Shown here: positions 41,203-50,930 of the stretch, one piece after another
How positions within the stretch are numbered: position 1 is the first letter of the stretch
Layout of the letters: each line of letters opens with the position of its first letter
DNA from: JBBRSD01 sp038245725
Lineage (GTDB): Bacteria > Actinomycetota > Coriobacteriia > Anaerosomatales > JAAXUF01
Length of the DNA: 64,000 bases
Reading direction: 5' to 3'
NCBI GenBank assembly: GCA_038245725.1
Contig: JBBRSD010000001.1
Coordinates: 248,001-312,000, forward strand
Notes under the pieces: generated by a model
Database searches by the model: none
Seen by the model: the letters and a program-made list of their open reading frames with translations, nothing else
Told to the model about the DNA's origin: nothing
Made by a program: the position numbers and the translations under genes

Positions 41203-42537
41203 ATGGCTATTACCAGGCGACAGTTTGTCACCCGTCTGGGTGCGCTGGCCGCAGTAGTAGGCTTTAGCCAAGCCGACGTCTCAAAGCTTGCAGAGGCGTT
41301 TGCCGGTAACACCACCAATTGGGGTGGAACTGCCAACAAGCCTCGAGTCATTTGGGTCCACGGTGCCGAGTGCACCGGTTGTTCTGTGTCGCTTCTGGGT
41401 ATTCTCGAGAGCCCGAACGGCCATCCGATCATCGATCCGAAGAGTCCGCTTCATGGTGTCAACACGCTGACCGCCCTTGGGCTGGCCGGCGTCAAGGCGA
41501 CGGCGCAGCCGTTTAGCGCTTCCGCACCGTTCACCCTCTGGAACGCCACCACGAACATGATCGAAGGTGCGCCGCTGGTGAACATCGCTGACGTCGTTAT
41601 CGACGTCATCGACCTGCAGTACCACGAGACGGTCATGAGCATGGGCGGCGACCTTGCCGCGAAGTGGCTCAAGGACTTCGCCGACTACACCCCCGTGGCT
41701 GCTGGCTCGGCCCCGGGCGACGCCCCGTTCGTGCTCGTCGTCGAGGGTGCTCTGCAGGACAAGACCCAGGGTGGCGCTTGGAACGACATGAGCGACACAA
41801 GCGTTTCTTGGTGCTCCATCGGCATGGCCGATGACAGCTCCTTCGAGAACGACATGGCCACCACGGTTGTCAAGCTCGCCAAGAAGTCCACGTGTGCGGC
41901 GATCATCCCGATCGGCCAGTGCGCCTCCTTCGGTGGGTACCCTGGCTGCAAGGCCCCAATCACCTCTGCCGCCGCCGCTGGGTTCGATCCGACGATGGCG
42001 CAGTCCGGTGCTATGGGCGTGGGCGCGTACCTGACCAAGGACGCCGGCGACACCGCTGCGGTGGCCGCTGCTAAGAAGGTCATCAACGTCCCCGGTTGCC
42101 CGACCAACCCCTGGTGGTTCGTCATGACCGTGGTTCTGTTCATGGCTGACTACCTGACCGGTGCCATCGGGATCCTCGATCCTGGTACCAAGCTTCCGGT
42201 CGCCTCGGCAGTCGACGCTTCAGGGCGTCTGAAGGCCGTTTACCCGATCCCCGTTCACAGCGGCTGGTGCCCTCGGTACAAGTACTACACGAAGGGTCAG
42301 TACGCGCAGAAGCCGGGCGATCCGGGCTGTCTGCAGAAGCTTGGCTGCAAGGGCATCGGTACGTACTCTCTGTGTGGCGCGCACGGCTGGAACAACCAGC
42401 AGCCGGACAACGGCGCGGCTGGTCTTGCCTCGCTTAACGGCGGCGGCGGCGGGCACTGCACTCGTGCCGGTCACCCGTGTATGGCTTGCACTGAGAAGGG
42501 TTATCCTGACAGCTTCGTGCCCTACGTGCGCTTCTAG
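41203..42537 (+). CDS. [NiFe] hydrogenase small subunit, Tat-exported
   Basis: A 444-residue small subunit. A twin-arginine signal (TRRQFVTRLG) is at the N-terminus. Iron-sulfur ligands include CTGCSVSLLG near residue 60, GQCASFGGYPGC, VPGCPTNPWW, and a C-terminal cluster region with HSGWCPRY, GCLQKLGCKG and HPCMACTEKG. No C-terminal membrane anchor is seen. GAAGGAGGA precedes the ATG. Group 1 uptake-type enzymes of this form occur in Coriobacteriia-like lineages; subgroup assignment is inference. It works with the next two genes. Confidence 0.93.
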   Translation: MAITRRQFVTRLGALAAVVGFSQADVSKLAEAFAGNTTNWGGTANKPRVIWVHGAECTGCSVSLLGILESPNGHPIIDPKSPLHGVNTLTALGLAGVKATAQPFSASAPFTLWNATTNMIEGAPLVNIADVVIDVIDLQYHETVMSMGGDLAAKWLKDFADYTPVAAGSAPGDAPFVLVVEGALQDKTQGGAWNDMSDTSVSWCSIGMADDSSFENDMATTVVKLAKKSTCAAIIPIGQCASFGGYPGCKAPITSAAAAGFDPTMAQSGAMGVGAYLTKDAGDTAAVAAAKKVINVPGCPTNPWWFVMTVVLFMADYLTGAIGILDPGTKLPVASAVDASGRLKAVYPIPVHSGWCPRYKYYTKGQYAQKPGDPGCLQKLGCKGIGTYSLCGAHGWNNQQPDNGAAGLASLNGGGGGHCTRAGHPCMACTEKGYPDSFVPYVRF

Positions 42538-42561
42538 AGATTCGAAAGGAGGGCAACTTAG

Positions 42562-44541
42562 ATGGCTAATGTATGGACTAGCAAGGGCGCTACAGACGTC
42601 GAGCACGAGGTCGACCCGATCTCCCGTATCGAGGGTCACCTTGGGGTTAAGGTCACCGTAGACACCGGTGGACATATCACGGACGCCAACGCTCATGGCA
42701 ACCTGTGGCGTGGCTTTGAGAACTTCCTGCTGGGTCGCGAGGTCAATGACGCGATCACGTTCGTCCAGCGTATCTGCGGCGTCTGCCCGGTTCCTCACGG
42801 CCTGACATCGACCTACGCTGTTGACACCGTTCTTGGCTACAGCAAGGGCCACATCACGTTTGCTACCGCCGTCGACGGCGTCTCTGGCAAGACCTACGGT
42901 GTCCCGAAGAAGGCAGTGCTCATCCGCAACATGGTGCTGGGCGCCGAGTTCCTCATGTCGAGCATCACGCACTTCTATCACCTTGCGGCTCCGAGCTACA
43001 TCCAGGGCCCCGCGATTCCGCCTTGGACGCCGTACTTCGACAACAACTACTACGCTGGTGCTCTGCTCAACTACGCCAGCGCAGCTGTTCCGAACCTGTC
43101 GACCCCCAAGACGTGGGACGCAGTGATCTACAGCTACGTGAAGGCGCTCAAGATCCGCCGCATGACATTTGAGGCTGGCGCCCTGTTCGCAGGCCGCATG
43201 CCCATGACGTCGTGCTTCATCGGCGGTGGCGTCACGAACGACGGTACCGAGGATCTGACGGCTCGCATCACCAAGTTCTCGGAGCTGCTCACCACGGTCG
43301 CCAACTTCGTGGTCGCTGAGTACGTGCCGATCGCAGTGGTGCTCGGCGCGCTGTACCAGGGCTTCGACAGCCAGGTAGGAGGCTCCGGTTACGGCGCAGG
43401 TCTCGGTCGCTTCCTCTCATGGGGTGGCTTCCCGAACCTCGACGGCACCCTCACCCTCCCGGGTGGCGTGTTCGATACGAACACGGCCGCACCTGCTGGC
43501 TTCCCGCTCACGGGCAGCACGACCGGCAACGAGGATCGCACGCACTTCCGCGTCGTGAACCGTGCTGAGGTCTTCAGCAAGTTCATCCAAACCGGTAACA
43601 CGCCGGAGCTCTCGGTCCCCAAGAACCTGACCGAGGACATCTCGAACTCGCGTTATGCGGTCTCCTCGCTCGACGCCGGTGCCTACACTTCGGGCTCCGC
43701 CTATCCCGGCGATGTTGCTCGCACGAAGCCGCTGCGCTCGCACGGCTACAGCTACATCAAGTCCCCGCGCTGGAACGGTCTTGCGTGCGAGGTCGGCCCG
43801 CTTGCTCGTCTCGCGGTCGCCGGTCTGTACCCGGTCGACGGCCGGACGCTCGCGTCGGTCGTTCCTGGCTACGCCGCGATCTACGTCAACGCCGGTGCGC
43901 TTGACACTCGCGTTATCGAGTCAACGATCGTCGCCGGCCTCAGTGCCGACATCCTCGTTCCCACCGTTCAAACCTGGATCCTCGGTCTCAAGGGTGGCCT
44001 GTCCACCATGGACCGCCTGCGTGCCCGCGCGATTGAGTCCCTCGTTCTGTGCCAGTCGCTTCTCGGCGCAGCCAGCAAGGATGGCTCGGGCGTTGTCACG
44101 TTTGACGGCACCGGCTGGGTCTCTCAGCTCCAGGCCCTCACGGGCGCTGGCGCCCAGCACGACGACACGTCGGGTTCGACGTGGCGTGCGAAGAACCCCG
44201 CAACCTTCAGCCTGGGCACCGTTCAGGGCTGGGGCGGCACCGAGGCTCCTCGCGGTGCCCTCATGCACCAGACGACCATCACGAACGGCAAGATCGTTAA
44301 GTACCAGGCTATCGTTCCCACCACATGGAACGGTTCGCCGAAGGACAACGGCGGCAACCGTGGCGCTATTGAGCAGGCCATGATCGGCGCTCCGTTCTTC
44401 CTTCAGGCTGGTACAGGCCCCGTCAAGGGTGGCGCGGTCTTCACTACGCAGGCAGGCGGCACGACCACCACAGAGGGTGGCGTCGAGGTCCTGCGTATTG
44501 CCCAGTCTTTCGATCCGTGCATCGCTTGCGCGATCCATTAA
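42562..44541 (+). CDS. [NiFe] hydrogenase large subunit lacking a C-terminal maturation peptide
   Basis: A 659-residue catalytic subunit with the N-terminal motif SRIEGH near residue 26, RICGVCP near 70, and the C-terminal nickel-ligand motif DPCIACAIH. The protein ends exactly at this His, so the 10-30-residue extension normally removed by an endopeptidase is absent. All four nickel-ligand cysteines are Cys, not Sec. AAAGGAGG precedes the ATG. It is presumably exported with the Tat-tagged small subunit. Confidence 0.95.
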   Translation: MANVWTSKGATDVEHEVDPISRIEGHLGVKVTVDTGGHITDANAHGNLWRGFENFLLGREVNDAITFVQRICGVCPVPHGLTSTYAVDTVLGYSKGHITFATAVDGVSGKTYGVPKKAVLIRNMVLGAEFLMSSITHFYHLAAPSYIQGPAIPPWTPYFDNNYYAGALLNYASAAVPNLSTPKTWDAVIYSYVKALKIRRMTFEAGALFAGRMPMTSCFIGGGVTNDGTEDLTARITKFSELLTTVANFVVAEYVPIAVVLGALYQGFDSQVGGSGYGAGLGRFLSWGGFPNLDGTLTLPGGVFDTNTAAPAGFPLTGSTTGNEDRTHFRVVNRAEVFSKFIQTGNTPELSVPKNLTEDISNSRYAVSSLDAGAYTSGSAYPGDVARTKPLRSHGYSYIKSPRWNGLACEVGPLARLAVAGLYPVDGRTLASVVPGYAAIYVNAGALDTRVIESTIVAGLSADILVPTVQTWILGLKGGLSTMDRLRARAIESLVLCQSLLGAASKDGSGVVTFDGTGWVSQLQALTGAGAQHDDTSGSTWRAKNPATFSLGTVQGWGGTEAPRGALMHQTTITNGKIVKYQAIVPTTWNGSPKDNGGNRGAIEQAMIGAPFFLQAGTGPVKGGAVFTTQAGGTTTTEGGVEVLRIAQSFDPCIACAIH

Positions 44542-44561
44542 GCAAGGCGGAGGTGATTAGT

Positions 44562-45830
44562 TTGAAGCGTTTCGCGCTTGTTCTTTCGCTCGCTCTGGCG
44601 ATGTCGCTCGTAATCGTCGGTTCTGCCTTTGCGAACTTCGGTCCGCACGGTGGCTACGCTACTGACACTGATTCGTGCGCTGGCTGCCACCGCGCTCACT
44701 CGTCGTTCTCGACGGTGAAGTTCGAGCCGCTCGTTGTCGGCATCACTCAGCCGGCAGATTTCCCTTACGCTCTGCTGGTCGGTAACTCGAGCACCATCGA
44801 GGAGTTCTGCTACGCCTGTCACGGCGCCCAGGCTCCTGGTGCTTCGACCAACGTCCAGGGAGGCAGGTTCGATACGGGCCCCTCGACGGCCAGCCTATTG
44901 GCCACGGACGCAACCCATCCCTACAAGACCGCATCGACGTTCGATAAACCGCTGAACGGTGGCGGTTTCGAGAGCGCGGCCAACAACTGGGATTGGGAGG
45001 CTTCTGCAACCCCGTCATACCAGGCGGTCACGTCTTCGCACAACATGGAGCAGACCAACGTCTTGTGGGGTGCCGGCAACGGCTCCGACACGGCGATGAC
45101 TCTGACCTGTGTCAGCTGCCACGACCCGCATGGTAGCTCGAACTACCGGCTCCTGAAGGACAGCGTCAACGGCCAGACTCGTGGTGGATACTCCAACGCC
45201 GGTCTTCCCGACGCCTTCGTGTACTCGATTGAGACGAACTACCCGACTACCGGTGATGGTGGTTGGCTCAAGGGTAATGCAGGCGCCGTGCAGATGGCCT
45301 CCTACATCCCGAACTACACGGGCGGCACGAAGGTCATGGCCGGTACGGCAGGTAAGTCCCTGTCGGCATGGTGCTCCGCATGCCACACCGACTACGACAA
45401 TGCGTCTTCCACGAAGGACTACGGCAGCTACGAGAGCACCGTTGGTGCTAAGGCTCGCCACCGTCACCCGGTTGACATTCCTCTCGTCGCCGGTGATGCC
45501 GTTCTGCAAATCGCTGCTCAGGCAAGCGCTATCGACCCGCGTATCCCGCTCGAGGTCAAGCCTGGCGCTGCAACCGATCGCGACAACCAGATCGGCTGCT
45601 TGACTTGCCACCTGGCTCACGGTGGGTCGCAGGGCATGACCGGTTGGGCTGCTGCCAGCCTCGTCAATGTCGGCGGCAACTGGCTGCCCAAGATGGACGG
45701 CATTGCAGGCGTCAACCCGGACAAGTCCAGTTCTCCGGGCACTATCGGAGCTCCGGGTGCCCTTACCGGCACGAGCTCTCTGCTCCGCTCGGACAACCGC
45801 GGCGTGTGCGAGCGTTGCCACAACAAGTAA
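44562..45830 (+). CDS. Exported 6-haem cytochrome c of the hydrogenase operon
   Basis: A 422-residue protein with signal peptide (RFALVLSLALAMSLVIVGSA, then FA) and six CXXCH motifs (CAGCH, CYACH, CVSCH, CSACH, CLTCH, CERCH) widely spaced, in the style of doubled-motif secreted cytochromes. TTG 44562 is the start: GGAGGTGA ends 5 nt before it and the signal peptide begins right after. It follows the large subunit by 20 bp and is the probable electron acceptor of the hydrogenase. Confidence 0.9.
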   Translation: MKRFALVLSLALAMSLVIVGSAFANFGPHGGYATDTDSCAGCHRAHSSFSTVKFEPLVVGITQPADFPYALLVGNSSTIEEFCYACHGAQAPGASTNVQGGRFDTGPSTASLLATDATHPYKTASTFDKPLNGGGFESAANNWDWEASATPSYQAVTSSHNMEQTNVLWGAGNGSDTAMTLTCVSCHDPHGSSNYRLLKDSVNGQTRGGYSNAGLPDAFVYSIETNYPTTGDGGWLKGNAGAVQMASYIPNYTGGTKVMAGTAGKSLSAWCSACHTDYDNASSTKDYGSYESTVGAKARHRHPVDIPLVAGDAVLQIAAQASAIDPRIPLEVKPGAATDRDNQIGCLTCHLAHGGSQGMTGWAAASLVNVGGNWLPKMDGIAGVNPDKSSSPGTIGAPGALTGTSSLLRSDNRGVCERCHNK

Positions 45831-45886
45831 TTGTTGCAAATCGCACGCTTACACCCAAGCCTGTCTGACAGGTTAGGATGAACCAC

Positions 45887-45921
45887 AGAGGGGGCTTCAG
45901 GGTTCACCTGGAGTCCCCTCT
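45887..45921 (+). terminator. Terminator after the hydrogenase operon
   Basis: A 15-bp stem (45887-45901 with 45907-45921, two G-U pairs, AGAGGGG with CCCCTCT at its base) with loop GTTCA, 56 bp after the cytochrome stop. No T-run follows. A short palindrome CCTGTC-T-GACAGG lies just before it at 45860-45872. Confidence 0.55.
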
Positions 45922-45981
45922 TAGGGTGGTGGCCCGTGGGCCCAACCCAAGCCCCGTCCTTTCGTGAAGGAGTGTGTGTTC

Positions 45982-47349
45982 TTGACTCGAGCCTTCGACC
46001 CCCAGAACCAGATCGTCCGCCTCGCCCCGCTCGGGCTCTGCGCCAACCCGTTCTTCGGGTCCGGGCCGTACGAGGAGTCAGCCGAAGGCTGCGAGATGAC
46101 GAGCGAAGGAAACGCCCTCCTCAGGGCGATTCTCGCCGCAGCTGAGGAAGAGCGTCCGCGGCCCATCTGGGTGCGCAAGAGCGGCGAGCTTCCCAGCTCG
46201 TATGCGCTGGGCGCCGAGAGCCGCGTCGAGCACACACTCGCCAGCGACGACAGCGCAAACCTTCTGCACGCCTACATTCCGCTGTTCGGCATGAGGAATG
46301 GCGCGGTGCGTTCGGCGCTGACCATGTTCAGCGAGCGGCTCGTCTACCGGGACTTCGGTGTGACTCTGCAGGCCTACGTCGCGAAGGTTCTGGCAACTCC
46401 CGATGAAACGCTGGCGTCGTACCAGGTCATGGGTCCCGATGCGCTGGCCGAGTTCGGCGAAGCCTTCGCGCAGGATCCCGCTGCAATCGTCGAGGCCACA
46501 TTCGGCTCCGAGGAGATGGAACGCAAGCCGGAGTTCGGCGAGATAGCCGATATGCGCCAGCTCCAATTCGTGGGCGACGGCGAAGACGTGCCCGATGACG
46601 AGGCCGTCGAGGTTGACGACACCGTGGGCGACGCACCGGGCATCGCTGCCGCAGTTCTAACTGAGGAGGCCGTCGCGGCAAGCCCCTATGCGCCGGTCCT
46701 CGACTACATCATCGACTACACTCGCGAGCACCTGTCGCCGGTCATGGGCCGGGCGCTTCGCGTCTACAAGGAGCGCGGGCAGTCCGCCATGACCGCCGAG
46801 ATCAACATCACCAAAGCCCCCCGCAAGACCCTGGGCGCCTTGGCGAAGTTCGCTCGTGTGAGGTACCGCAAGATCGTCTTGATCTACGACTCCTTCGAGA
46901 ACTGGCTTGATATCGATCCTGAGTTGCGCTCCAAGATCGTGGGCCTCCTCTCGGAGATGCGCTGGTCTCTCGACGGTGACGCCGTTATCGCGTTTCTCAT
47001 CGAGCCTGGCGTAGCGCCTGAACTCGAGGAGTCGTTCAGTTCGGGTGCCAATCTCGTCTGGGACTTTCCGGGTCTGATCCCGATGCAGGAGAACTACGAC
47101 GTCATCATCCCCGAGGTCATCGAGCGATGGCTGGCCAACGCGGCTGCGCCTGGGGCGGAACCGCTCACGCTCGCCGACCCGGGCATCGCCGGACTCATCG
47201 AGGCTGCTCAGGGCTCCTTGCAGCGCCTCATCTATCTCGGGCAGGAAGCGATCGAGAACGCGGCTGATCGTGGGGTCTCTTCCATCGATGAGGCAGCTGT
47301 CACCGCAGCGATCGCCGCCGCACCCGTTCAGGCCTCCGAGGAGGTCTGA
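45982..47349 (+). CDS. Unknown protein, P-loop-NTPase-like but without Walker A
   Basis: A 455-residue soluble protein. The N-terminus (PLGLCANPFFG) recalls ExeA/ORC-type AAA proteins, and RKIVLIYDSFENW near residue 300 resembles a Walker B strand with an acidic follow-up. Where a Walker A loop would be there is only IWVRKSGELPSSY. The middle (about 185-225) is very acidic. TTG 45982 is favoured because AAGGAG lies 9 nt upstream; GTG 45964 is also in frame. It precedes two envelope-protein genes with only 2 nt to the next, so it likely serves them. Confidence 0.6.
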   Translation: MTRAFDPQNQIVRLAPLGLCANPFFGSGPYEESAEGCEMTSEGNALLRAILAAAEEERPRPIWVRKSGELPSSYALGAESRVEHTLASDDSANLLHAYIPLFGMRNGAVRSALTMFSERLVYRDFGVTLQAYVAKVLATPDETLASYQVMGPDALAEFGEAFAQDPAAIVEATFGSEEMERKPEFGEIADMRQLQFVGDGEDVPDDEAVEVDDTVGDAPGIAAAVLTEEAVAASPYAPVLDYIIDYTREHLSPVMGRALRVYKERGQSAMTAEINITKAPRKTLGALAKFARVRYRKIVLIYDSFENWLDIDPELRSKIVGLLSEMRWSLDGDAVIAFLIEPGVAPELEESFSSGANLVWDFPGLIPMQENYDVIIPEVIERWLANAAAPGAEPLTLADPGIAGLIEAAQGSLQRLIYLGQEAIENAADRGVSSIDEAAVTAAIAAAPVQASEEV

Positions 47350-47351
47350 CG

Positions 47352-48179
47352 ATGCCGACGGCGAGCAGCTCGCGGCGCAAGGCCCTGTGGTCGGGAGCGG
47401 CTACCGTAGCCGTGCTTGCCGTCGTCCTCATCGGCTTTGGCATGTTCGGGCCGCTGTCGAAATCCGGTAAGGAGGCTGGCTCGAGCAGCCTGACCTCGCC
47501 AGCGCAAACCAGTCAGACGCTCTACCAGCAGGCGCTGGCGGCGCAACGGAGCGGTGACCTGACTCGGACCGCGGCACTGGCCCAGGCGGCGGTCAATGCC
47601 GATCCAACTAACTCCGCGGCGAAGGCACTGGTCGCCCTGGTCGCTCAGCAGACCGCGTCCCCGACCGCCCCGTCTAACGGTGGTGCAGGCTCAGGGTCCG
47701 GTGCCACTCCGCAGACCACGCCGGCTTCCAGAACAGCAAGTTCGGGGGTCACGGTCGATCCGGCGTTCTTCAAGCCGATCCGCAATCTCTCCTCAGTCCT
47801 TCCCACGGCATTCCCGGAGTTCGATCTGGGGCAGGTCGTCAAGATCGGCGCGGACGCGTCGGTTGCTGGTCCTGCTGCCCATGGAGGCGTCATAAAGAAC
47901 ATCTCCTGGTCGGTGCACGACCGCAAGACCCCTGCCGGGGCCAAGAGCTTTGTCTCGAAGACAAGCAAGGTCTTGTTCTCTCGTAATGCGGCCACGGTGA
48001 CCTTAAGAGGTCTGAGCGCATATTTCGGCACCGACGGCACGAAGTTTGCGACCATTTCATTCGTTCGAGGACGTTTCGCGTTCGAGGTTCTGGCGACCGT
48101 TCAGGGAGCTGCGCCCGCGAGCGCGAAGTCTGAGCTCGTGAAGGCGGCCAACGCCTTCCCGGCGACGCCGATCAAGTAG
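47352..48179 (+). CDS. Membrane-anchored TPR-like protein of unknown function
   Basis: A 275-residue protein: an N-terminal membrane helix (WSGAATVAVLAVVLIGFGMF), one or two TPR-like helices (LYQQALAAQRSGDLTRTAAL and following), a Ser/Gly/Thr-rich linker (about residues 95-130) and a C-terminal beta-rich domain of about 140 residues that I do not recognise. It starts 2 nt after the upstream gene, so the two are co-translated. Confidence 0.6.
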   Translation: MPTASSSRRKALWSGAATVAVLAVVLIGFGMFGPLSKSGKEAGSSSLTSPAQTSQTLYQQALAAQRSGDLTRTAALAQAAVNADPTNSAAKALVALVAQQTASPTAPSNGGAGSGSGATPQTTPASRTASSGVTVDPAFFKPIRNLSSVLPTAFPEFDLGQVVKIGADASVAGPAAHGGVIKNISWSVHDRKTPAGAKSFVSKTSKVLFSRNAATVTLRGLSAYFGTDGTKFATISFVRGRFAFEVLATVQGAAPASAKSELVKAANAFPATPIK

Positions 48180-48196
48180 CACTAAGGAGCGCGCAA

Positions 48197-49843
48197 ATGG
48201 GTCTCCGACTCGCTAGGCGTGTGTGTCTGACAATCAGCGCGGCCGCGCTCTCGGTGGCGATGTTTGCTGCGGTCCCGGCATTCGCGGCGCCGCCTTTCTC
48301 GGGGCCCGCGACGATCGTATCGCTCAACTTCGAGCCCACCGGATTGTCGTTTCCGACCAACCTGAGGCTCGACACGTTGGACTCGAGTGATCAGACGATC
48401 ACCGCGGCACATTGGGGACCCGTCACGAGTCTTCATCACGGTGGGTCCTACGCTTTCTGGTGCGCGGGGACGAGTGATGTCTCCGGTACGACGTGGTCCA
48501 GCAGGACCCCCCTCCGCTATCCGCTCGCGACTCGCGGCATCGTCAAACTTCCGGTGGGCGTTCTCGCCGATTACTACAGCTCGAGGGTGAGCTTCTGGTA
48601 CCTCATGCCGTCACTCGGGGGTGCTGATGCGGGAAGTAATCCGTCATTCGTTCTTTCCTGGAGGTCCCAGGCGGATGAAGGTGACAAGACTCTGTACAGT
48701 GCGTTTCCCACAGTCGCGACATGGACGCTCGTCAGTCGCGACATCTCGGCCGGCAGCGCAGGCTTCAACGCCGCGAGGCGCGCGGCAGTTGTCGACCTGC
48801 AGTTCTTTGACCACGTTGAGATCAACAACGGGTACTCTCAGCAGACGCCCAACGGCCAAGGCCCTGCGATCGACGACTTCTCCGTTACCGGCTTCAAGTA
48901 CGGTCCCGTTCGCAACCTGACGGTCGTCTCACCGGTGGCCGGCCAGATCAAGCTGGACTGGTCCGCTCCGTACAGCGCAGTCGGATCGAGTCTCGTGGAC
49001 ACTCGTTCCCTGACCTACCGCGTGTTCCGCAGGGCCGTCGGGTCAACTGGTTTCCCGACCGAGCTCACGAGCGACGGTAGCCGACTTTCCGCGACGACGT
49101 ACACCGACAACTTGAGCCTTACCAACGGCCTCCAAGGCATACCCTACGAGCACATCATCCAAGCATGGGACGCCGGGGCTGGCTCCGGATATGGCGTGCA
49201 GTCGAACCCGATCGGCCTGCCGTACACGACCACACTCACGGCTCCGAGCAAGCCGCACACGACGGTGTACACGTGGAGGTCGTTCACGAGTACCGGAACG
49301 ATGGTGCCCGCGAGTTCGTCGGCTGCCAAGGTGTATCTCCGGTTGAGCCGCGACAAGGTGCACTTCAGCCTCGCATCGGCGTACACGCAGGCCAATGGAA
49401 CCGTCTACAGCGGCGCTGTGAGGCTGCCTGCTTCGGGTACCTGGTACCTCCGTGCGCTCTATCTTCAGGGCTCCGCGTGGCGGTACTCGTCGAACTGGAC
49501 CACCGTCACCGTATCGGCCAATGTGATTCTCAGCCCGCACGCGCCGGCCACGACCGCAACGCACAACAAGGCGTTTTCGGTGTGGGGCACCGTGCAACCG
49601 AAGCACACTTCAGGGACGTACCTGCGGGTCTATGCGTACCGCTACAGCGGAACGAAGGTCGTGCAGAGCGTGTCGTTCCCGGTGACGGTGACGAGCGTGG
49701 GCCAGCCTGCGAACACGACCAAGTACACCGCCTCGGTCAAGCTTCCCAAGGCGGGCGCATGGAAGGTGCGGGTCAGGCACGGTGCGCACGGTGTCGAGGG
49801 GACGACGTACGGCGCTCTGAGCGCCAGGATCACGGTGAAGTAG
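48197..49843 (+). CDS. Large secreted protein with Ig/fibronectin-like beta domains
   Basis: A 548-residue secreted protein with a clear signal peptide (CLTISAAALSVAMFAAVPAF, cleavage after AFA). The N-terminal 210 residues resemble a jelly-roll or carbohydrate-binding-like domain; residues about 235-340 look like a fibronectin type III domain (RNLTVVSPVAGQIKLDWSAP); two further beta domains end the protein. No cell-wall anchor is evident. It may act in adhesion, but that is inference. A terminator follows. Confidence 0.65.
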   Translation: MGLRLARRVCLTISAAALSVAMFAAVPAFAAPPFSGPATIVSLNFEPTGLSFPTNLRLDTLDSSDQTITAAHWGPVTSLHHGGSYAFWCAGTSDVSGTTWSSRTPLRYPLATRGIVKLPVGVLADYYSSRVSFWYLMPSLGGADAGSNPSFVLSWRSQADEGDKTLYSAFPTVATWTLVSRDISAGSAGFNAARRAAVVDLQFFDHVEINNGYSQQTPNGQGPAIDDFSVTGFKYGPVRNLTVVSPVAGQIKLDWSAPYSAVGSSLVDTRSLTYRVFRRAVGSTGFPTELTSDGSRLSATTYTDNLSLTNGLQGIPYEHIIQAWDAGAGSGYGVQSNPIGLPYTTTLTAPSKPHTTVYTWRSFTSTGTMVPASSSAAKVYLRLSRDKVHFSLASAYTQANGTVYSGAVRLPASGTWYLRALYLQGSAWRYSSNWTTVTVSANVILSPHAPATTATHNKAFSVWGTVQPKHTSGTYLRVYAYRYSGTKVVQSVSFPVTVTSVGQPANTTKYTASVKLPKAGAWKVRVRHGAHGVEGTTYGALSARITVK

Positions 49844-49879
49844 TAACTCCCTCGTCTGCCAGCTTGCCGAACACGAACC

Positions 49880-49913
49880 GAGCCGCCCGAGGACCTTCTC
49901 GGGCGGCTCTTTT
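49880..49913 (+). terminator. Intrinsic terminator
   Basis: GAGCCGCCCGAG (49880-49891) pairs perfectly with CTCGGGCGGCTC (49898-49909), 6-nt loop, followed by TTTT and G. It closes the three-gene unit 45982-49843. Confidence 0.85.
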
Positions 49914-50033
49914 GTGCGATCTTCGCGCGCCTGCTTCCACCCGGTACGTGTAGGATGAACCCTGCACGTGGGGGAGCGTGTCGGCGTTACCTGCATCCAG
50001 CTGTGGGTGACCTTCGGACCAGCAGGGGAGAGT

Positions 50034-50885
50034 GTGGCCGGGTTGAGCTCTGTGCACGCGAATCGCGGCAATCTCGACAGACTCGTGCGCACGATCGCCG
50101 AGCATCACGGACTCGATCTCTCCAGCTACCGCCAGGCCTACATCGAGCGGCGCCTCGCTGCGCGTCTGCGTGTTCTGGGCTTGAGCACCTACCGGCAGTA
50201 TGCGGAGCGGCTCAGCAGCGACGCGGAAGAGTACGCTCGGTTCATTCAGACGCTCACCATCAACGTCACCGAGTTCTTCCGCGACACGGGGATGTGGGAA
50301 GCCCTGCGCAGCGAGGTCATACCGACACTGCTCGCCGAGAAGGCCGCTCACCATGGCCACACCATCCGCATCTGGTCGGCGGGGTGCGCGACGGGCGAGG
50401 AGCCGTACTCGCTCGCGATGACCTTCCTTGATCTTCTCGGCGATGACGCGGAGCAGTTCACGCTTTCAATCACCGGCTCGGACATCGATCCAGACTCACT
50501 CGCGGTCGCCGATGCGGGTTACTACCCGCCCAGCAGTCTGGCGGCGATGCCCCCTGACTACCTCGAACGCTTCTTCGTTTCGAACGCCGAAGACGGCCCC
50601 GGCATGCGGATTCGACCGGAAGTACGTCGTCTGATCCGGTTCAATTCCTTCAGCCTTTTCGATAGTTCGCCGATGAAACTGGTAGATCTCGTAATGTGCC
50701 GCAATGTATTCATCTATTTCAACCGGGACGAGCAAAGCAGGGTGCTCGACCAATTCTGGAAAGCCACAGCTCGAGGCGGCTTTCTGGTGCTCGGCCGGAC
50801 CGAGAAGCTTTCAGTGGAGGCTGCGGATCGACTCGAGCAGGTCAACGGTAGGGAGCGGATCTACCGCAAGCCGAGACTGGGCTAG
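50034..50885 (+). CDS. cheR: Chemotaxis protein methyltransferase CheR
   Basis: A 283-residue methyltransferase that methylates chemoreceptor glutamates using S-adenosylmethionine. The N-terminal helical domain (YIERRLAARLRVLGLSTYRQ, TINVTEFFRD) leads to the SAM site WSAGCATGEEPYSLA and to LVMCRNVFIYFNRDEQ. GTG 50034 has AGGGGAG 5 nt upstream; a longer frame from 49968 is less likely. First gene of the che operon. Confidence 0.93.
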   Translation: MAGLSSVHANRGNLDRLVRTIAEHHGLDLSSYRQAYIERRLAARLRVLGLSTYRQYAERLSSDAEEYARFIQTLTINVTEFFRDTGMWEALRSEVIPTLLAEKAAHHGHTIRIWSAGCATGEEPYSLAMTFLDLLGDDAEQFTLSITGSDIDPDSLAVADAGYYPPSSLAAMPPDYLERFFVSNAEDGPGMRIRPEVRRLIRFNSFSLFDSSPMKLVDLVMCRNVFIYFNRDEQSRVLDQFWKATARGGFLVLGRTEKLSVEAADRLEQVNGRERIYRKPRLG

Positions 50886-50930
50886 CGGCAATCGGCGGGC
50901 GTGGGAGCCCGCCTTCCTTGAGGGGGGCGC

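Noticed and set aside
42562..44541. Possible [NiFeSe] hydrogenase with selenocysteine at the DPC motif
   Set aside because: The codon is a normal Cys (TGC) and there is no in-frame TGA, despite the Sec machinery in the window.
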